This document shows positions 6,968-14,018 of a stretch of DNA of 19,636 bases, piece after piece. Made by a program: the position numbers and the translations under genes. Source of the DNA: a bacterium (GTDB taxonomy: Bacteria > Elusimicrobiota > Elusimicrobia > UBA1565 > UBA9628). Position 1 is the stretch's first letter; the number at the start of each line of letters is the position of its first letter. The stretch spans positions 8,012 through 27,647 of the forward strand of contig JAJYOT010000024.1 of assembly GCA_021796015.1 (NCBI GenBank), written 5' to 3'. Under the pieces are notes generated by a model. That model saw only the letters and a program-made list of their open reading frames with translations. It did not search any database and was not told the origin of the DNA.

Positions 6968-7395
6968 TGTTAAAAATCATGCTGGCTCATCTGGTCATGC
7001 AGTATAAGATTCATCCGATCCTGGTCAATTTCACGACGGCCTTGGTTCCGGTTTCCATCGGCAGCGACTTTCTGGAAAGATGGTCGGGGCGGAAATCTTT
7101 CAATGAAGTCGGCTGGTGGACGATGCTCTACGTCGCCGCCGTGACGCCTTTGACCGCGCTGACAGGCTGGCTCTTTTGGATGAAGGACGACGTGGGCGTG
7201 CAGGGGATGATGATCCACAAGTGGCTTGGAACCTCGCTCGCTCTGCTGGTGCCTGCCCTAGCCCTTTGGCGCGCGTATTTCTATAAACGAAACCGGCGGC
7301 CCGCCGCAGGCTATCTTTTTTTAGGATTGCTCCTGGTCGCGCTCTTGATTTATCAAGGAAGCCTCGGCGGCGCCCAGGTTTTTAAGGACATGTAG
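6967..7395 (+). CDS. DUF2231-like four-helix membrane protein
   Basis: 142 residues with four hydrophobic helices. It begins with 'HPILVNFTTALVPVSIGSDFLE', the conserved His-Pro-x-x-Val-x-Phe pattern of the DUF2231 (predicted membrane protein) family. A second conserved His (MMIHKWLG) lies near the middle. The function is not established. Members often sit next to metal-efflux or cytochrome genes, and a role in the membrane part of metal handling is inference only. The GTG start is supported by AAGGAGG seven bases upstream, inside the preceding cusA remnant. The stop is followed closely by a truncated exported protein. Confidence 0.82.
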   Translation: MLKIMLAHLVMQYKIHPILVNFTTALVPVSIGSDFLERWSGRKSFNEVGWWTMLYVAAVTPLTALTGWLFWMKDDVGVQGMMIHKWLGTSLALLVPALALWRAYFYKRNRRPAAGYLFLGLLLVALLIYQGSLGGAQVFKDM

Positions 7396-7419
7396 ATATT
7401 TTGAACCGGAGAATAAATC

Positions 7420-7548
7420 ATGAAAATGAAACGAAAAATATTTTTAAGCGCTCTCTCTTGCGTTCTTATGTCAGCTGGCACGCTTCGCGCCAAGACCGTG
7501 ACCTATGGGGATCAGGGGATCATTAATTCATCCGATTTTTTGAATTAA
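7420..7548 (+). pseudogene. Truncated small exported protein
   Basis: 42 residues: a clear signal peptide (basic start, hydrophobic core, cleavage likely near residues 20-25), then only 'AKTVTYGDQGIINSSDFLN'. The frame ends at a TAA that belongs to the junction repeat beginning at 7542, so the original gene was probably longer and was cut there. GGAG lies upstream of the ATG and the gene follows DUF2231 closely, as in an operon. The few mature residues resemble the start of small periplasmic proteins found in metal loci, but this is too little to name a family. Confidence 0.55.
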
Positions 7549-7564
7549 GTCTGTCCCCGAAATT
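7542..7564. repeat. Junction repeat, copy A (variant)
   Basis: GAATTAAGT-CTGTCCCCGAAATT, a shorter variant of the exact copies at 7629-7655 and 12302-12328. It lies exactly where the exported-protein fragment ends and a cusA fragment begins. Its TAA terminates the upstream frame. Confidence 0.75.
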
Positions 7565-7567
7565 GTG

Positions 7568-7627
7568 GCATCCATCGGGATTTTCATCTCGACATTGCCG
7601 ATCTTATGGGGCCTGGGATCTGAATTT
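7568..7627 (+). pseudogene. 20-codon internal fragment of a cusA homologue
   Basis: The frame reads 'ASIGIFISTLPILWGLGSEF', matching the membrane helix and 'LGSEF' of CusA just before the second porter half (about residues 557-576 of the intact protein, 'ALFLLTLPLLWRLGSEF'). It is bounded by junction repeat A on the left and B on the right. The bases differ from the intact gene, so it is not a simple recent copy. Confidence 0.75.
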
Positions 7628-7628
7628 A

Positions 7629-7655
7629 AATTAAGTATGCTGTCCCTGGAATTCG
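7629..7655. repeat. Junction repeat, copy B (27 bp, identical to 12302-12328)
   Basis: The 27 bp beginning AATTAAGTATGCTG and ending TGGAATTCG are identical to copy C. They separate the 20-codon CusA fragment from the C-terminal CusA copy and stand in place of about 280 codons. Confidence 0.9.
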
Positions 7656-8300
7656 TCCGATATCGGGGGTTACGTCCAAAAGGCCAAGGCGGCCATTGCG
7701 AAATCGGTCACTTTTCCTTCGGGCTATCGTTATGAATTGAGCGGACAGTATAAACAGATGAAAAAAGCCGAGAAAAGGCTCCTCATCATCGGCCCGCTCG
7801 CTCTTTTGCTGATCGTATTGCTTCTCTACTTTAACACAGGCTCCTGGATTGAAGCGGGAATCGTCTTAGTCGCGGTGCCCTTTTCCGCAGTCGGAGCGAT
7901 TTGGCTGTTGTGGCTCTTGGGATATCATCTCTCCGTCGCGGTCTGGGTAGGGTTTATCGCTCTTTTAGGGCTTGACGCCGAAACGGGCATTTTCATGCTT
8001 CTCTATCTCAATCTCGAAAAACAAGCGCGCGCCGCCGCCGGACGTCTTAACACGCAAGCCGATCTTAAAGAAGCGATTCATGACGGCGCGGCCAAGCGTC
8101 TGCGCCCAAAAATGATGACGGTCGCTTGCGCGTTTCTGGGACTTCTTCCGGCCATGTGGTCGACCGGAACGGGCGCAGACGTCATGAAGCGAATCGCCGC
8201 CCCCATGGTCGGCGGTCTTTTCACCTCATTTATCCTGGAACTCCTCGTCTATCCCGCGATCTATCTTCTATGGCATGGGCGGGATGTTGATGGACAATAA
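7656..8300 (+). pseudogene. Truncated second cusA copy (last ~210 codons)
   Basis: From 7656 the sequence corresponds to the intact cusA from residue 856 (SDIGGYVQ...) to the C-terminus. It stays in frame to a TAA at 8300. About 80 bases before the TTG at 7737 are also homologous, so the fragment extends beyond the 187-residue frame that starts there. Protein identity is very high, with roughly eight differences plus a changed tail. Divergence is patchy: nearly identical from 7656 to about 7770 and for about 100 bases up to 8187, more variable elsewhere. It encodes membrane helices but no porter domain or metal-binding methionines, so it cannot work as a pump alone. Confidence 0.88.
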
Positions 8301-8358
8301 AATTCCAGGAATCTCTAAGAACACAAAACTTACTTTGGCCTAGTTTCTTGAGAGAACG

Positions 8359-9360
8359 TCAGCGTTCGGCCGCGCGGCGCAATCGATCCATAATCGCGCG
8401 ACCAATGCCTCGCTCGGGCAAGGTCTCGACAAACAGCGTTTGAACTTCCGCCTTTTCTGCGGCGCGCAAAGCGGCGAAAAGGCCGCGCGCATAGGCCGCG
8501 GGACCCGCCGACACGCGCTGCACAAAGGCCGGAAGGAAAGCTGGGCGCAAACCGCCCCAGCGTGAATAGTGAAGCAAGCCGTCTCGTGGCCCCAAACCCG
8601 GGATAAGACCGGAGCGCACGGCTGAGGGAGAGACGAGCTTGACGTGGCACAATGGCGCGTAGTGACGATGGCGTGTTCCGGGCGAAGGCGGAGCCGCGCG
8701 GCCACAGGAAACCAAGGGAGCATTGGCAATGCGCGAGATTCCTTCAGGCGACAACGCTCCCGGACGCAATAAGACTGGACTTTGACCTCGTGCATCGATG
8801 ATCGTAGACTCAAGGCCAAAGCGACACGGCCCGCCATCAAGTATCAGGGCCACTCTTTGACCTAAATCGTTGGCGACATGCGCGGCGGTTGTCGGACTGG
8901 GGCGCCCCGATCGATTGGCCGAGGGAGCGGCTATGGGCTCTCCAAGCGCGTGAATCAACGCCCGCGCGACCGGGTGAGAGGGGCAACGCACGGCGACGGT
9001 TCGGCACCCAGCGGTAACGGATAGAGGAACGCGCTCAGCCTTCTCAAGCACAAGCGTTAGCGGCCCTGGCCAAAATGCGGCGATCAGACGCCGCGCAAGC
9101 GGCGGCACGCGGCGGGCAACAAGCGCAAGCATATCTTCGCCATCAACATGAACGATGAGCGGGTTGTCAGAGGGACGGCCCTTAGCATGATAAATCCGGC
9201 GAACGGCCGCGCTGTCCAAAGCGCTCGCGCCAAGGCCATAAACGGTTTCGGTCGGAAACGCGACAAGCCCGCCAGCGCGCAGGATATCCGCCGCGCGCCG
9301 GATGTTCCGGGCGTCAGCGCGGATGATCGCCCCCGGACTCAAGGGTTGCATCGCGGGCAT
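8359..9360 (-). CDS. sua5: L-threonylcarbamoyladenylate synthase, Sua5 type
   Basis: 333 residues, the length of two-domain Sua5 rather than short TsaC. The YrdC/TsaC domain (about 10-205) shows 'GGLVAFPTETVYGLG', the KGRPSDNPLI motif, 'FWPGPLT' and 'PSANRSGRPSPT'. The linker has the typical 'SPGTRHRHYAP', and a C-terminal Sua5 domain follows. It makes threonylcarbamoyl-AMP from threonine, bicarbonate and ATP, the first step of t6A37 in ANN-decoding tRNAs. It overlaps the end of the DUF6671 gene by 22 bp and is the last gene of the icd operon. The start could be M1 (9360) or M4 (9351); AGG lies upstream of M1. The base composition is richer in G+C than that of the neighbours, which hints at a different history or selection. 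Confidence 0.93.
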   Translation of the reverse strand: MPAMQPLSPGAIIRADARNIRRAADILRAGGLVAFPTETVYGLGASALDSAAVRRIYHAKGRPSDNPLIVHVDGEDMLALVARRVPPLARRLIAAFWPGPLTLVLEKAERVPLSVTAGCRTVAVRCPSHPVARALIHALGEPIAAPSANRSGRPSPTTAAHVANDLGQRVALILDGGPCRFGLESTIIDARGQSPVLLRPGALSPEGISRIANAPLVSCGRAAPPSPGTRHRHYAPLCHVKLVSPSAVRSGLIPGLGPRDGLLHYSRWGGLRPAFLPAFVQRVSAGPAAYARGLFAALRAAEKAEVQTLFVETLPERGIGRAIMDRLRRAAER

Positions 9361-10202
9361 TCGCCTGGATCCGCGAACATCTTCCCATCACCACGCGGTT
9401 TACTCTCGCGAGTTGCGCAAGAGGCGCAGCCATAAATTTCTTGGACGACGAGTTCTGTCTCGGACCCGCAAGACTCGCAGGGAAGCCCTTTGATAACGCC
9501 GACACTCCCCCACCCCGGAGCCCCGCAAACGGGACAGGGCGAAGCCAAACGCCGAGCGAGTTTTTCCGCCAATTTTTCGAGACAAACCATACGAGTCGGA
9601 TTCATATGAGCGCGCATATCCGCCACAATGAGCGCCTTTCCCGTCGGAGATCCGCGAGCGGCGGCCTGAATAGCTTCCTCAAGTTCAGAAAATCGACCGA
9701 TCCCTTTTTTCAAAAGACTCAAATCCATTTTACCCTCAGGCGACACAACAAGGCGATGAGAAGGAAAACGCACGTGTTCCAAGAAATCATGGATCTCTCG
9801 GGCCGAAACGGCCGTTATGGAACTGAAATTTGTTTCTTCAGTCAAGTCACTTTCCACAACTTCGATCTTTCTTTCGTCATCAATAAAAACAATCAACTCT
9901 ATTCCACACGGGAAAAGAGGACAGGAAGGGTCTGGCCCAAAGCTGCCTTCGCTAGCGAGCCCAAAGGGCAGTCCGCTGACTTTAATCGCCAACCTCGCCT
10001 TCTTTCTAGCGGTTTCCAACATCGTTCCCTCACGCTCAATTTCACCGGAAAAAGTTCCGAACAAGTCGGTATCAATTCCCTTCGGAACTGTGATGGACGC
10101 TCCAAGGATCCGCTGGAAAGAGGGAGCTATCGCCTCCTGCTTTTGATGTTTCGTCGCGAGCGCAATGGTTCGCTTATTATAAGGACCGATTTTTTCTCTC
10201 AT
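9339..10202 (-). CDS. DUF6671-family protein with C-terminal double zinc ribbon
   Basis: 287 residues. The N-terminal ~200 residues carry 'ALATKHQKQEAIAPSF', 'GIDTDLFGTFSGEIER' and 'GLASEGSFGPDP', which I recognise as the signature of the uncharacterised DUF6671 family. The C-terminus has four CxxC pairs (CPVC, CESC, CASC, CPRC), consistent with two zinc ribbons. The biochemical function is unknown. The start overlaps the icd stop by four bases, with AAGG just upstream, and the end overlaps sua5, so it is translated between a TCA-cycle enzyme and a tRNA-modification enzyme. Inference: zinc ribbons next to Sua5 make an RNA- or nucleotide-related role conceivable, but nothing in the sequence proves it. 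An antisense frame of 256 codons over this gene looks like a shadow. Confidence 0.85.
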   Translation of the reverse strand: MREKIGPYNKRTIALATKHQKQEAIAPSFQRILGASITVPKGIDTDLFGTFSGEIEREGTMLETARKKARLAIKVSGLPFGLASEGSFGPDPSCPLFPCGIELIVFIDDERKIEVVESDLTEETNFSSITAVSAREIHDFLEHVRFPSHRLVVSPEGKMDLSLLKKGIGRFSELEEAIQAAARGSPTGKALIVADMRAHMNPTRMVCLEKLAEKLARRLASPCPVCGAPGWGSVGVIKGLPCESCGSETELVVQEIYGCASCATRESKPRGDGKMFADPGECPRCNP

Positions 10203-11659
10203 TGGCCTTGACCCAATGAATAGCCAGGCTTGCCGTCGAAATTACACAAATTCTCAGTTTTGATGAAATCTAGTCCGCTCTTTTCGACTCGCTCAAGCAG
10301 GCCGATGATATCACGATGAGAGATGCTCTTCCCATTTTGCGGAGAAACAAATCTGCATCGCCAATGATCGGTGCAGAAAGTCTCCGGAAACCCATCCGGC
10401 CAGACCTTCACCCCGCGATTGGTGATCATGATGAGTTTCAAGGCGTCGTTACTCGCCTGGTTCAGGAGTTTTCCAAGATCGTTCGGGGCGCCATTGCGCC
10501 AGTGAACAAACACGTCCACTCCTACTAAATCTTTCCGCAGCGGCGCTTGACGTTCCCATTTTTTTCCCGCGAGCGCGGAACGGGAGGGGGCGAAGGTTGA
10601 ATAATTCGCAACCTTGAGTCTTTCGGGAAGCGCTCCCAGCCGCTCAATGACTGCGTTGGTAAAGTCGCGCGTGCCGACTCGACAAACGCTTAGGCCTTCG
10701 GTAAACATATCCCCGGTATGAACTCCATCCTCAATGGTTTTCAACCACGCGTTATGAATGCGCTCCGCGACCTTCGGTTGCCCGATATCAACCAACATCA
10801 TCACGGAAGAAAGCAATAGTCCGGAAGGATTGGCAAGGTCCCGCCCCGCAATGTCCGGCGCCGATCCATGAATCGCTTCATACATCGCTCCATTCTCGCC
10901 GATGTTGCTCGACGGCGCCAGTCCCACGGAGCCCGATATCTGGGCGGCGATGTCCGAGAGAATGTCGCCGTAGAGGTTTGGAAGAACCAAGACATCGAAC
11001 TGCTCGGGAGAATCAGCCAGCCGCGCCGCGCCGATATCCACAATCATATGCTCGCTCTTGATGGCGGGATATTGCGCCGCGATTTCCCCGAACACTTCGT
11101 GAAACAATCCATCGGTAAGTTTCATTATGTTGTCCTTGGTCATGCAGGTCACCTTCGAGCGATGATGGGAACTCGCATATTCAAAGGCGTATCGTATAAT
11201 TCTCTCGCAGCCCGGCCGCGTGATGAGCTTCAGGCATTGAATCACCTCGTCGGTCTGTCTGTGCTCAATGCCTGCGTAAAGGTCCTCCTCGTTTTCGCGA
11301 ATTATCACCACATCCATTAGCGGATGCCGGGTGCTGACAAACGGCGCGTACGCCGCGCAAGGGCGCACATTGGCATACAAGCCCAGGGTCTTACGAATGG
11401 TCACGTTGAGACTTTTAAAGCCTCCGCCTTGCGGTGTCATAATGGGAGCTTTAAGAAAAATCCTCGTGCGCCGCAAAGACTCCCAGGCAGAAGGCTCGAT
11501 GCCCGCGGAAAAACCCCGCGAATAAACTTCCTTTCCGATCTGAATTCGCTCCGGTTCAAGGAGCGCTCCGGCAGCCTCTAGTATTCGAAGAGTGGCCTCC
11601 ATAATTTCCGGGCCGACTCCGTCTCCGTAGGCGATGGTGATAGGCGTTTTGTTATTCAA
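10199..11659 (-). CDS. icd: Isocitrate dehydrogenase, Thermus-type with C-terminal extension; NAD-type cofactor motif
   Basis: 486 residues. It has an isocitrate/isopropylmalate dehydrogenase core (about 1-335) with 'SLNVTIRKTLGLYANVRP', 'ENEEDLYAGIEH', the Lys in 'TCMTKDNIMKLTDG' and 'LPNLYGDILSDIAAQ', and an added C-terminal domain of about 140 residues as in Thermus thermophilus IDH. It oxidises isocitrate to 2-oxoglutarate and CO2 in the TCA cycle. The cofactor site reads HGSAPDIAG (D269, I270), where NADP enzymes usually have APKYAG, so I predict NAD+ use. The start is TTG at 11659, supported by AAAGGAGG five to six bases upstream. It heads the icd-DUF6671-sua5 operon. Transcription diverges from the winged-helix regulator gene. 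Confidence 0.93.
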   Translation of the reverse strand: MNNKTPITIAYGDGVGPEIMEATLRILEAAGALLEPERIQIGKEVYSRGFSAGIEPSAWESLRRTRIFLKAPIMTPQGGGFKSLNVTIRKTLGLYANVRPCAAYAPFVSTRHPLMDVVIIRENEEDLYAGIEHRQTDEVIQCLKLITRPGCERIIRYAFEYASSHHRSKVTCMTKDNIMKLTDGLFHEVFGEIAAQYPAIKSEHMIVDIGAARLADSPEQFDVLVLPNLYGDILSDIAAQISGSVGLAPSSNIGENGAMYEAIHGSAPDIAGRDLANPSGLLLSSVMMLVDIGQPKVAERIHNAWLKTIEDGVHTGDMFTEGLSVCRVGTRDFTNAVIERLGALPERLKVANYSTFAPSRSALAGKKWERQAPLRKDLVGVDVFVHWRNGAPNDLGKLLNQASNDALKLIMITNRGVKVWPDGFPETFCTDHWRCRFVSPQNGKSISHRDIIGLLERVEKSGLDFIKTENLCNFDGKPGYSLGQGQ

Positions 11660-11683
11660 TGTGTCCTCCTTTAGACTCCAGCT

Positions 11684-11712
11684 ATTATACGATAATATTA
11701 TCGTGTTTTAAA
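11684..11712 (-). promoter_or_regulatory. icd promoter with a 16-bp palindrome filling its spacer (operator candidate)
   Basis: Minus-strand -10 TATAAT (11689-11684) and -35-like TTTAAA (11712-11707), separated by 17 bp. The palindrome ACGATAAT/ATTATCGT (11689-11704) is perfect over 16 bp and occupies almost all of the spacer, so a bound protein would block RNA polymerase. GATAAT-ATTATC resembles two Fur-type hexamers without the central base, but that is only a resemblance. The divergently encoded regulator is an obvious candidate to bind here. Confidence 0.65.
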
Positions 11713-11766
11713 TGTCCTATTTATAAGACGGGCAGGCGCCGCCCCGCAGAGATGTTAATTTGACGT

Positions 11767-11805
11767 TATAATACGATCGGCCGCAAAATAAATTTTTTGT
11801 GCGGC
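11767..11805. promoter_or_regulatory. Regulator upstream region: TATAAT box and GCCGCA/TGCGGC inverted repeat
   Basis: A TATAAT at 11767-11772 has no convincing -35 at the proper distance. A 6-bp inverted repeat (GCCGCA 11780-11785, TGCGGC 11800-11805) with an A/T-rich centre lies between it and the regulator start. It could be a hairpin in the leader or a second operator. The evidence is weak. Confidence 0.35.
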
Positions 11806-11828
11806 TTGTTTTATGACACAATCTTATA

Positions 11829-12125
11829 ATGAAAGCATGGACATTTCTTACCAATCATGGACACGCGCTTCTTTGTATCGCCTCAGACCCCGCCGTTAGG
11901 CTCAAGGACGTGGCCCGTGCCATTGGGATCACCGAACGAGCTACACAGCGCATCGTCTCCGACTTAATTGAGGGCGGCTATCTGTCGGTCATCAAAGAGG
12001 GAAGGCGAAATCGCTATCGCGTTGATCCGGATCGGCACCTCCGCCATCCTATCGAAAAACGAAGTCAAATCCACCAACTGCTTAAATTGATCGATGGACA
12101 ACTGCGGGGTCCAAAGATTAAATGA
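11829..12125 (+). CDS. Small winged-helix (MarR/ArsR-like) transcriptional regulator
   Basis: 98 residues forming one winged helix-turn-helix domain. 'WTFLTNHGHALLCIASDP' is the first helix, 'RLKDVARAIGITERATQRIVSDLIEGGYL' the helix-turn-helix with recognition helix, and 'EGRRNRYRVDP' the wing. A short C-terminal helix follows. This compact family is recognisable from the conserved WTFLTNH start and RxNxYxVDP wing; its ligands are not known to me. No metal-binding Cys/His pattern is present. The ATG at 11829 matches the conserved N-terminus but has no ribosome-binding site. It is divergent from icd across about 170 bp, so regulation of icd or itself is plausible. Its stop overlaps (ATGA) a frame holding a cusA-tail remnant. 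Confidence 0.82.
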   Translation: MKAWTFLTNHGHALLCIASDPAVRLKDVARAIGITERATQRIVSDLIEGGYLSVIKEGRRNRYRVDPDRHLRHPIEKRSQIHQLLKLIDGQLRGPKIK

Positions 12126-12307
12126 AAGTGTGCCGTTGCGGGGCGGCAAAACGCCCGCATCCACAAACAACAATGGGCGCCGATTTTTTGAGATCCTTTA
12201 TTTTGGAGCTTCTCGCCTATCCCGCGATTTATCTTCTGTGGCACGGGAGATTGGTCGGTGAAAATAGTAGAATGACGTTTCCTGATGCCGAAAAGGATTT
12301 GAATTAA
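12122..12307 (+). pseudogene. Chimeric frame containing a cusA C-terminal remnant
   Basis: An open frame of 61 codons. Residues encoded by about 12196-12264 read 'SFILELLAYPAIYLLWHGRLVGE', matching the very end of CusA. The beginning, which includes a G+C-rich near-perfect hairpin at 12137-12159, and the tail are unrelated. The frame stops at the TAA of junction repeat C. This is the third cusA tail besides the intact gene. The bases agree with the intact cusA in many positions but not all. Confidence 0.7.
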
Positions 12308-12328
12308 GTATGCTGTCCCTGGAATTCG
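12302..12328. repeat. Junction repeat, copy C, directly before purE
   Basis: Identical over 27 bp to copy B (7629-7655). It ends one base before the purE ATG at 12330. The sequence between the cusA-tail remnant and purE therefore consists of this repeat, and the natural upstream region of purE appears to be replaced. Confidence 0.9.
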
Positions 12329-12329
12329 C

Positions 12330-12830
12330 ATGAAGCGCCTAAAAAAAACGCCGTTCGTCGCCATCATCATGGGATCAAAATCGGACTGGAAAACGATGAA
12401 GGCCGCGGCTGCGGTTCTAAAAAATTACGAGGTGCCCTACGAGGCGGCGATTATTTCCGCTCACCGCACGCCGGATAAGCTGATGCGTTATGCCGCAACA
12501 GCCGAGGCGCGCGGAATTAAAGTCATTATCGCTGGCGCAGGAGGCGCTGCGCATTTACCCGGCATGACCGCTTCAAAAACCACTCTCCCGGTTCTCGGCG
12601 TCCCAGTGGCTTCTAAAGCCCTCAAAGGGCTTGACTCACTTTTATCCATCGCACAAATGCCGCGCGGCGTCGCAGTCGGGACGCTCGCGATTGGGGAACC
12701 GGGCGCGGCCAACGCCGGACATCTCGCCGCTCAAATTCTCGCTCTCTCGAATGCCGAGCTTTCTCGCCGCGTCAAAACCTTCCGCGCGCGGCAAACGGCC
12801 GCGGTCCTCAAAGACCGTCTGAGCCCGTGA
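12330..12830 (+). CDS. purE: 5-(carboxyamino)imidazole ribonucleotide mutase
   Basis: 166 residues, the usual size of class I PurE. Recognisable motifs are '[12 protein letters not shown]' near the start, 'SAHRTPD' with the catalytic His, '[15 protein letters not shown]' and 'PVLGVPV', followed by '[13 protein letters not shown]'. It converts N5-CAIR to CAIR in purine biosynthesis. It precedes purK, with a GTGA overlap, which supports the N5-CAIR pathway. No strong ribosome-binding site is present: the bases before ATG are the end of junction repeat C (TGGAATTCGC), so at best a GGA seven bases upstream is available. The promoter must lie in or upstream of the repeat. Confidence 0.96.
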   Translation: MKRLKKTPFVAIIMGSKSDWKTMKAAAAVLKNYEVPYEAAIISAHRTPDKLMRYAATAEARGIKVIIAGAGGAAHLPGMTASKTTLPVLGVPVASKALKGLDSLLSIAQMPRGVAVGTLAIGEPGAANAGHLAAQILALSNAELSRRVKTFRARQTAAVLKDRLSP

Positions 12831-13951
12831 CAAAAGAAGCGCTCTCTTTCGGGAAAACCCTGGGAATATTAGGAGGCGGACAGCTCGGGCGGTTCATCGC
12901 CCAGGCGGCCAAGAATCTCGGATGGAAAACGGCCGCGCTTGACGCGGACAAAAACTCTCCCGCGCTTCAAATTGTGGATGTTCCCATTGTTGGCTCCGTC
13001 GATGATATTTCCGCCGCGCGGCGTTTGGCGCAATTAAGCGACATCATCACCCTTGAGTGGGAACTGATCGCCCTCTCGGTTCTGGAAGAAATCGCGTGCA
13101 TGAAACCCCTTTTCCCCGCGCCGTCGGTCCTCGCGAAAATTCAAGACAGACTTGTTCAAAAAAAATTCCTTGATGAATACGGCTTTCCGCAAACGCCCTA
13201 TGGAGAAGCCGCGTCGGCAGAAAACCTTCCGTTTCCGGTCATCCTCAAACGGCGAACGCGCGGCTATGACGGCAAAGGCCAAGCGCGAATTAACTCCGCA
13301 GCCGACACCGCGAAAGCCGCCAACGTCCTGAAAGAGCCATGCGTTTGGGAAAGTCTCGTTTTATTCAAGAAAGAAATCTCCGTCATCCTCGCGCGCGGCC
13401 GCGATGGACGCGTCGCCGTTTACCCTATCGCCGAAAACATCCACAGAAACGGCATTCTCCACATGACCCGAGCGCCGGCTGCTATCACGAAAGACACCGC
13501 GCTCAAAGCCGAGAAACTCGCGCTTACAATTGCGGAAACTCTCGGCCACGTCGGAGTGATGGCGGTGGAGATGTTTCTCCTGCCGGACGATCGGTTGCTC
13601 GTCAACGAAATCGCTCCGCGCGTGCACAACAGCGGCCACTACACATTAGGAGCCTGCGAGACCTCTCAATTCGAGCAACACGCGCGCGCCGTTGGAGGCC
13701 TACCGCTAGGCTCCTGCGCGATGAAAGGGCCCGCCGTCATGGTCAATTTACTGGGAGACATCTGGAGCGGTGGCGAGCCGAACTGGAACGCGCTTGAGGG
13801 CATCCCAGGCCTCAAAGTCCACCTCTACGGAAAATCAGAAGCCCGCCCTGGCCGGAAAATGGGGCATTACACGGTCGTCGGCCCCCATGCGGACGATGAA
13901 TGGACAAGGGCCGATGAGCGCCTAAACGCGCTAAGCAAAAACCTACCCTAA
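12827..13951 (+). CDS. purK: N5-carboxyaminoimidazole ribonucleotide synthase (ATP-grasp)
   Basis: 374 residues, the family's normal length. It has an N-terminal '[21 protein letters not shown]' nucleotide-binding motif, a central ATP-grasp region ('[17 protein letters not shown]') and a C-terminal '[21 protein letters not shown]' motif that is diagnostic for PurK. It carboxylates AIR to N5-CAIR with ATP and bicarbonate, the substrate of PurE. The GTG start overlaps the purE stop (GTGA), indicating coupling. 'TLEWELI' replaces the common 'TxExE' context but keeps the acidic residues. The gene is complete, and 67 bp separate it from the next promoter and gene. Confidence 0.96.
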   Translation: MTKEALSFGKTLGILGGGQLGRFIAQAAKNLGWKTAALDADKNSPALQIVDVPIVGSVDDISAARRLAQLSDIITLEWELIALSVLEEIACMKPLFPAPSVLAKIQDRLVQKKFLDEYGFPQTPYGEAASAENLPFPVILKRRTRGYDGKGQARINSAADTAKAANVLKEPCVWESLVLFKKEISVILARGRDGRVAVYPIAENIHRNGILHMTRAPAAITKDTALKAEKLALTIAETLGHVGVMAVEMFLLPDDRLLVNEIAPRVHNSGHYTLGACETSQFEQHARAVGGLPLGSCAMKGPAVMVNLLGDIWSGGEPNWNALEGIPGLKVHLYGKSEARPGRKMGHYTVVGPHADDEWTRADERLNALSKNLP

Positions 13952-13982
13952 AGTCCTAGCCAGCCTTTAGGTCCAATGCCCC

Positions 13983-14011
13983 TTACCTAATCAATAAAAC
14001 TCGCCTATAAT
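13983..14011 (+). promoter_or_regulatory. Promoter of the M3 peptidase gene, probably leaderless
   Basis: A consensus TATAAT (14006-14011) lies exactly seven bases before the ATG at 14019. The region 17 bp further upstream has only a weak -35 match (TTACCT). No ribosome-binding site is seen before the ATG. The geometry is the same as at 295-308. Confidence 0.6.
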
Positions 14012-14018
14012 AAACGTT

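Noticed and set aside
7629..7655. Phage/integron attachment site
   Set aside because: No integrase is present, the repeat is not at a tRNA 3' end, and its position at broken gene ends fits a short mobile repeat better.
9441..10211. 256-codon frame antisense to the DUF6671 gene
   Set aside because: It is the shadow of a clearly conserved zinc-ribbon protein on the minus strand. No domain or start signal is seen.
11825..11830. TATAAT overlapping the regulator ATG as its promoter
   Set aside because: A start there would lie beyond the conserved N-terminus of the protein, and no -35 is found at the right distance.
13339..13797. 152-codon frame inside purK in another frame
   Set aside because: It is Arg-rich, typical of a shifted frame of a G+C-rich gene, and purK is intact and diagnostic.
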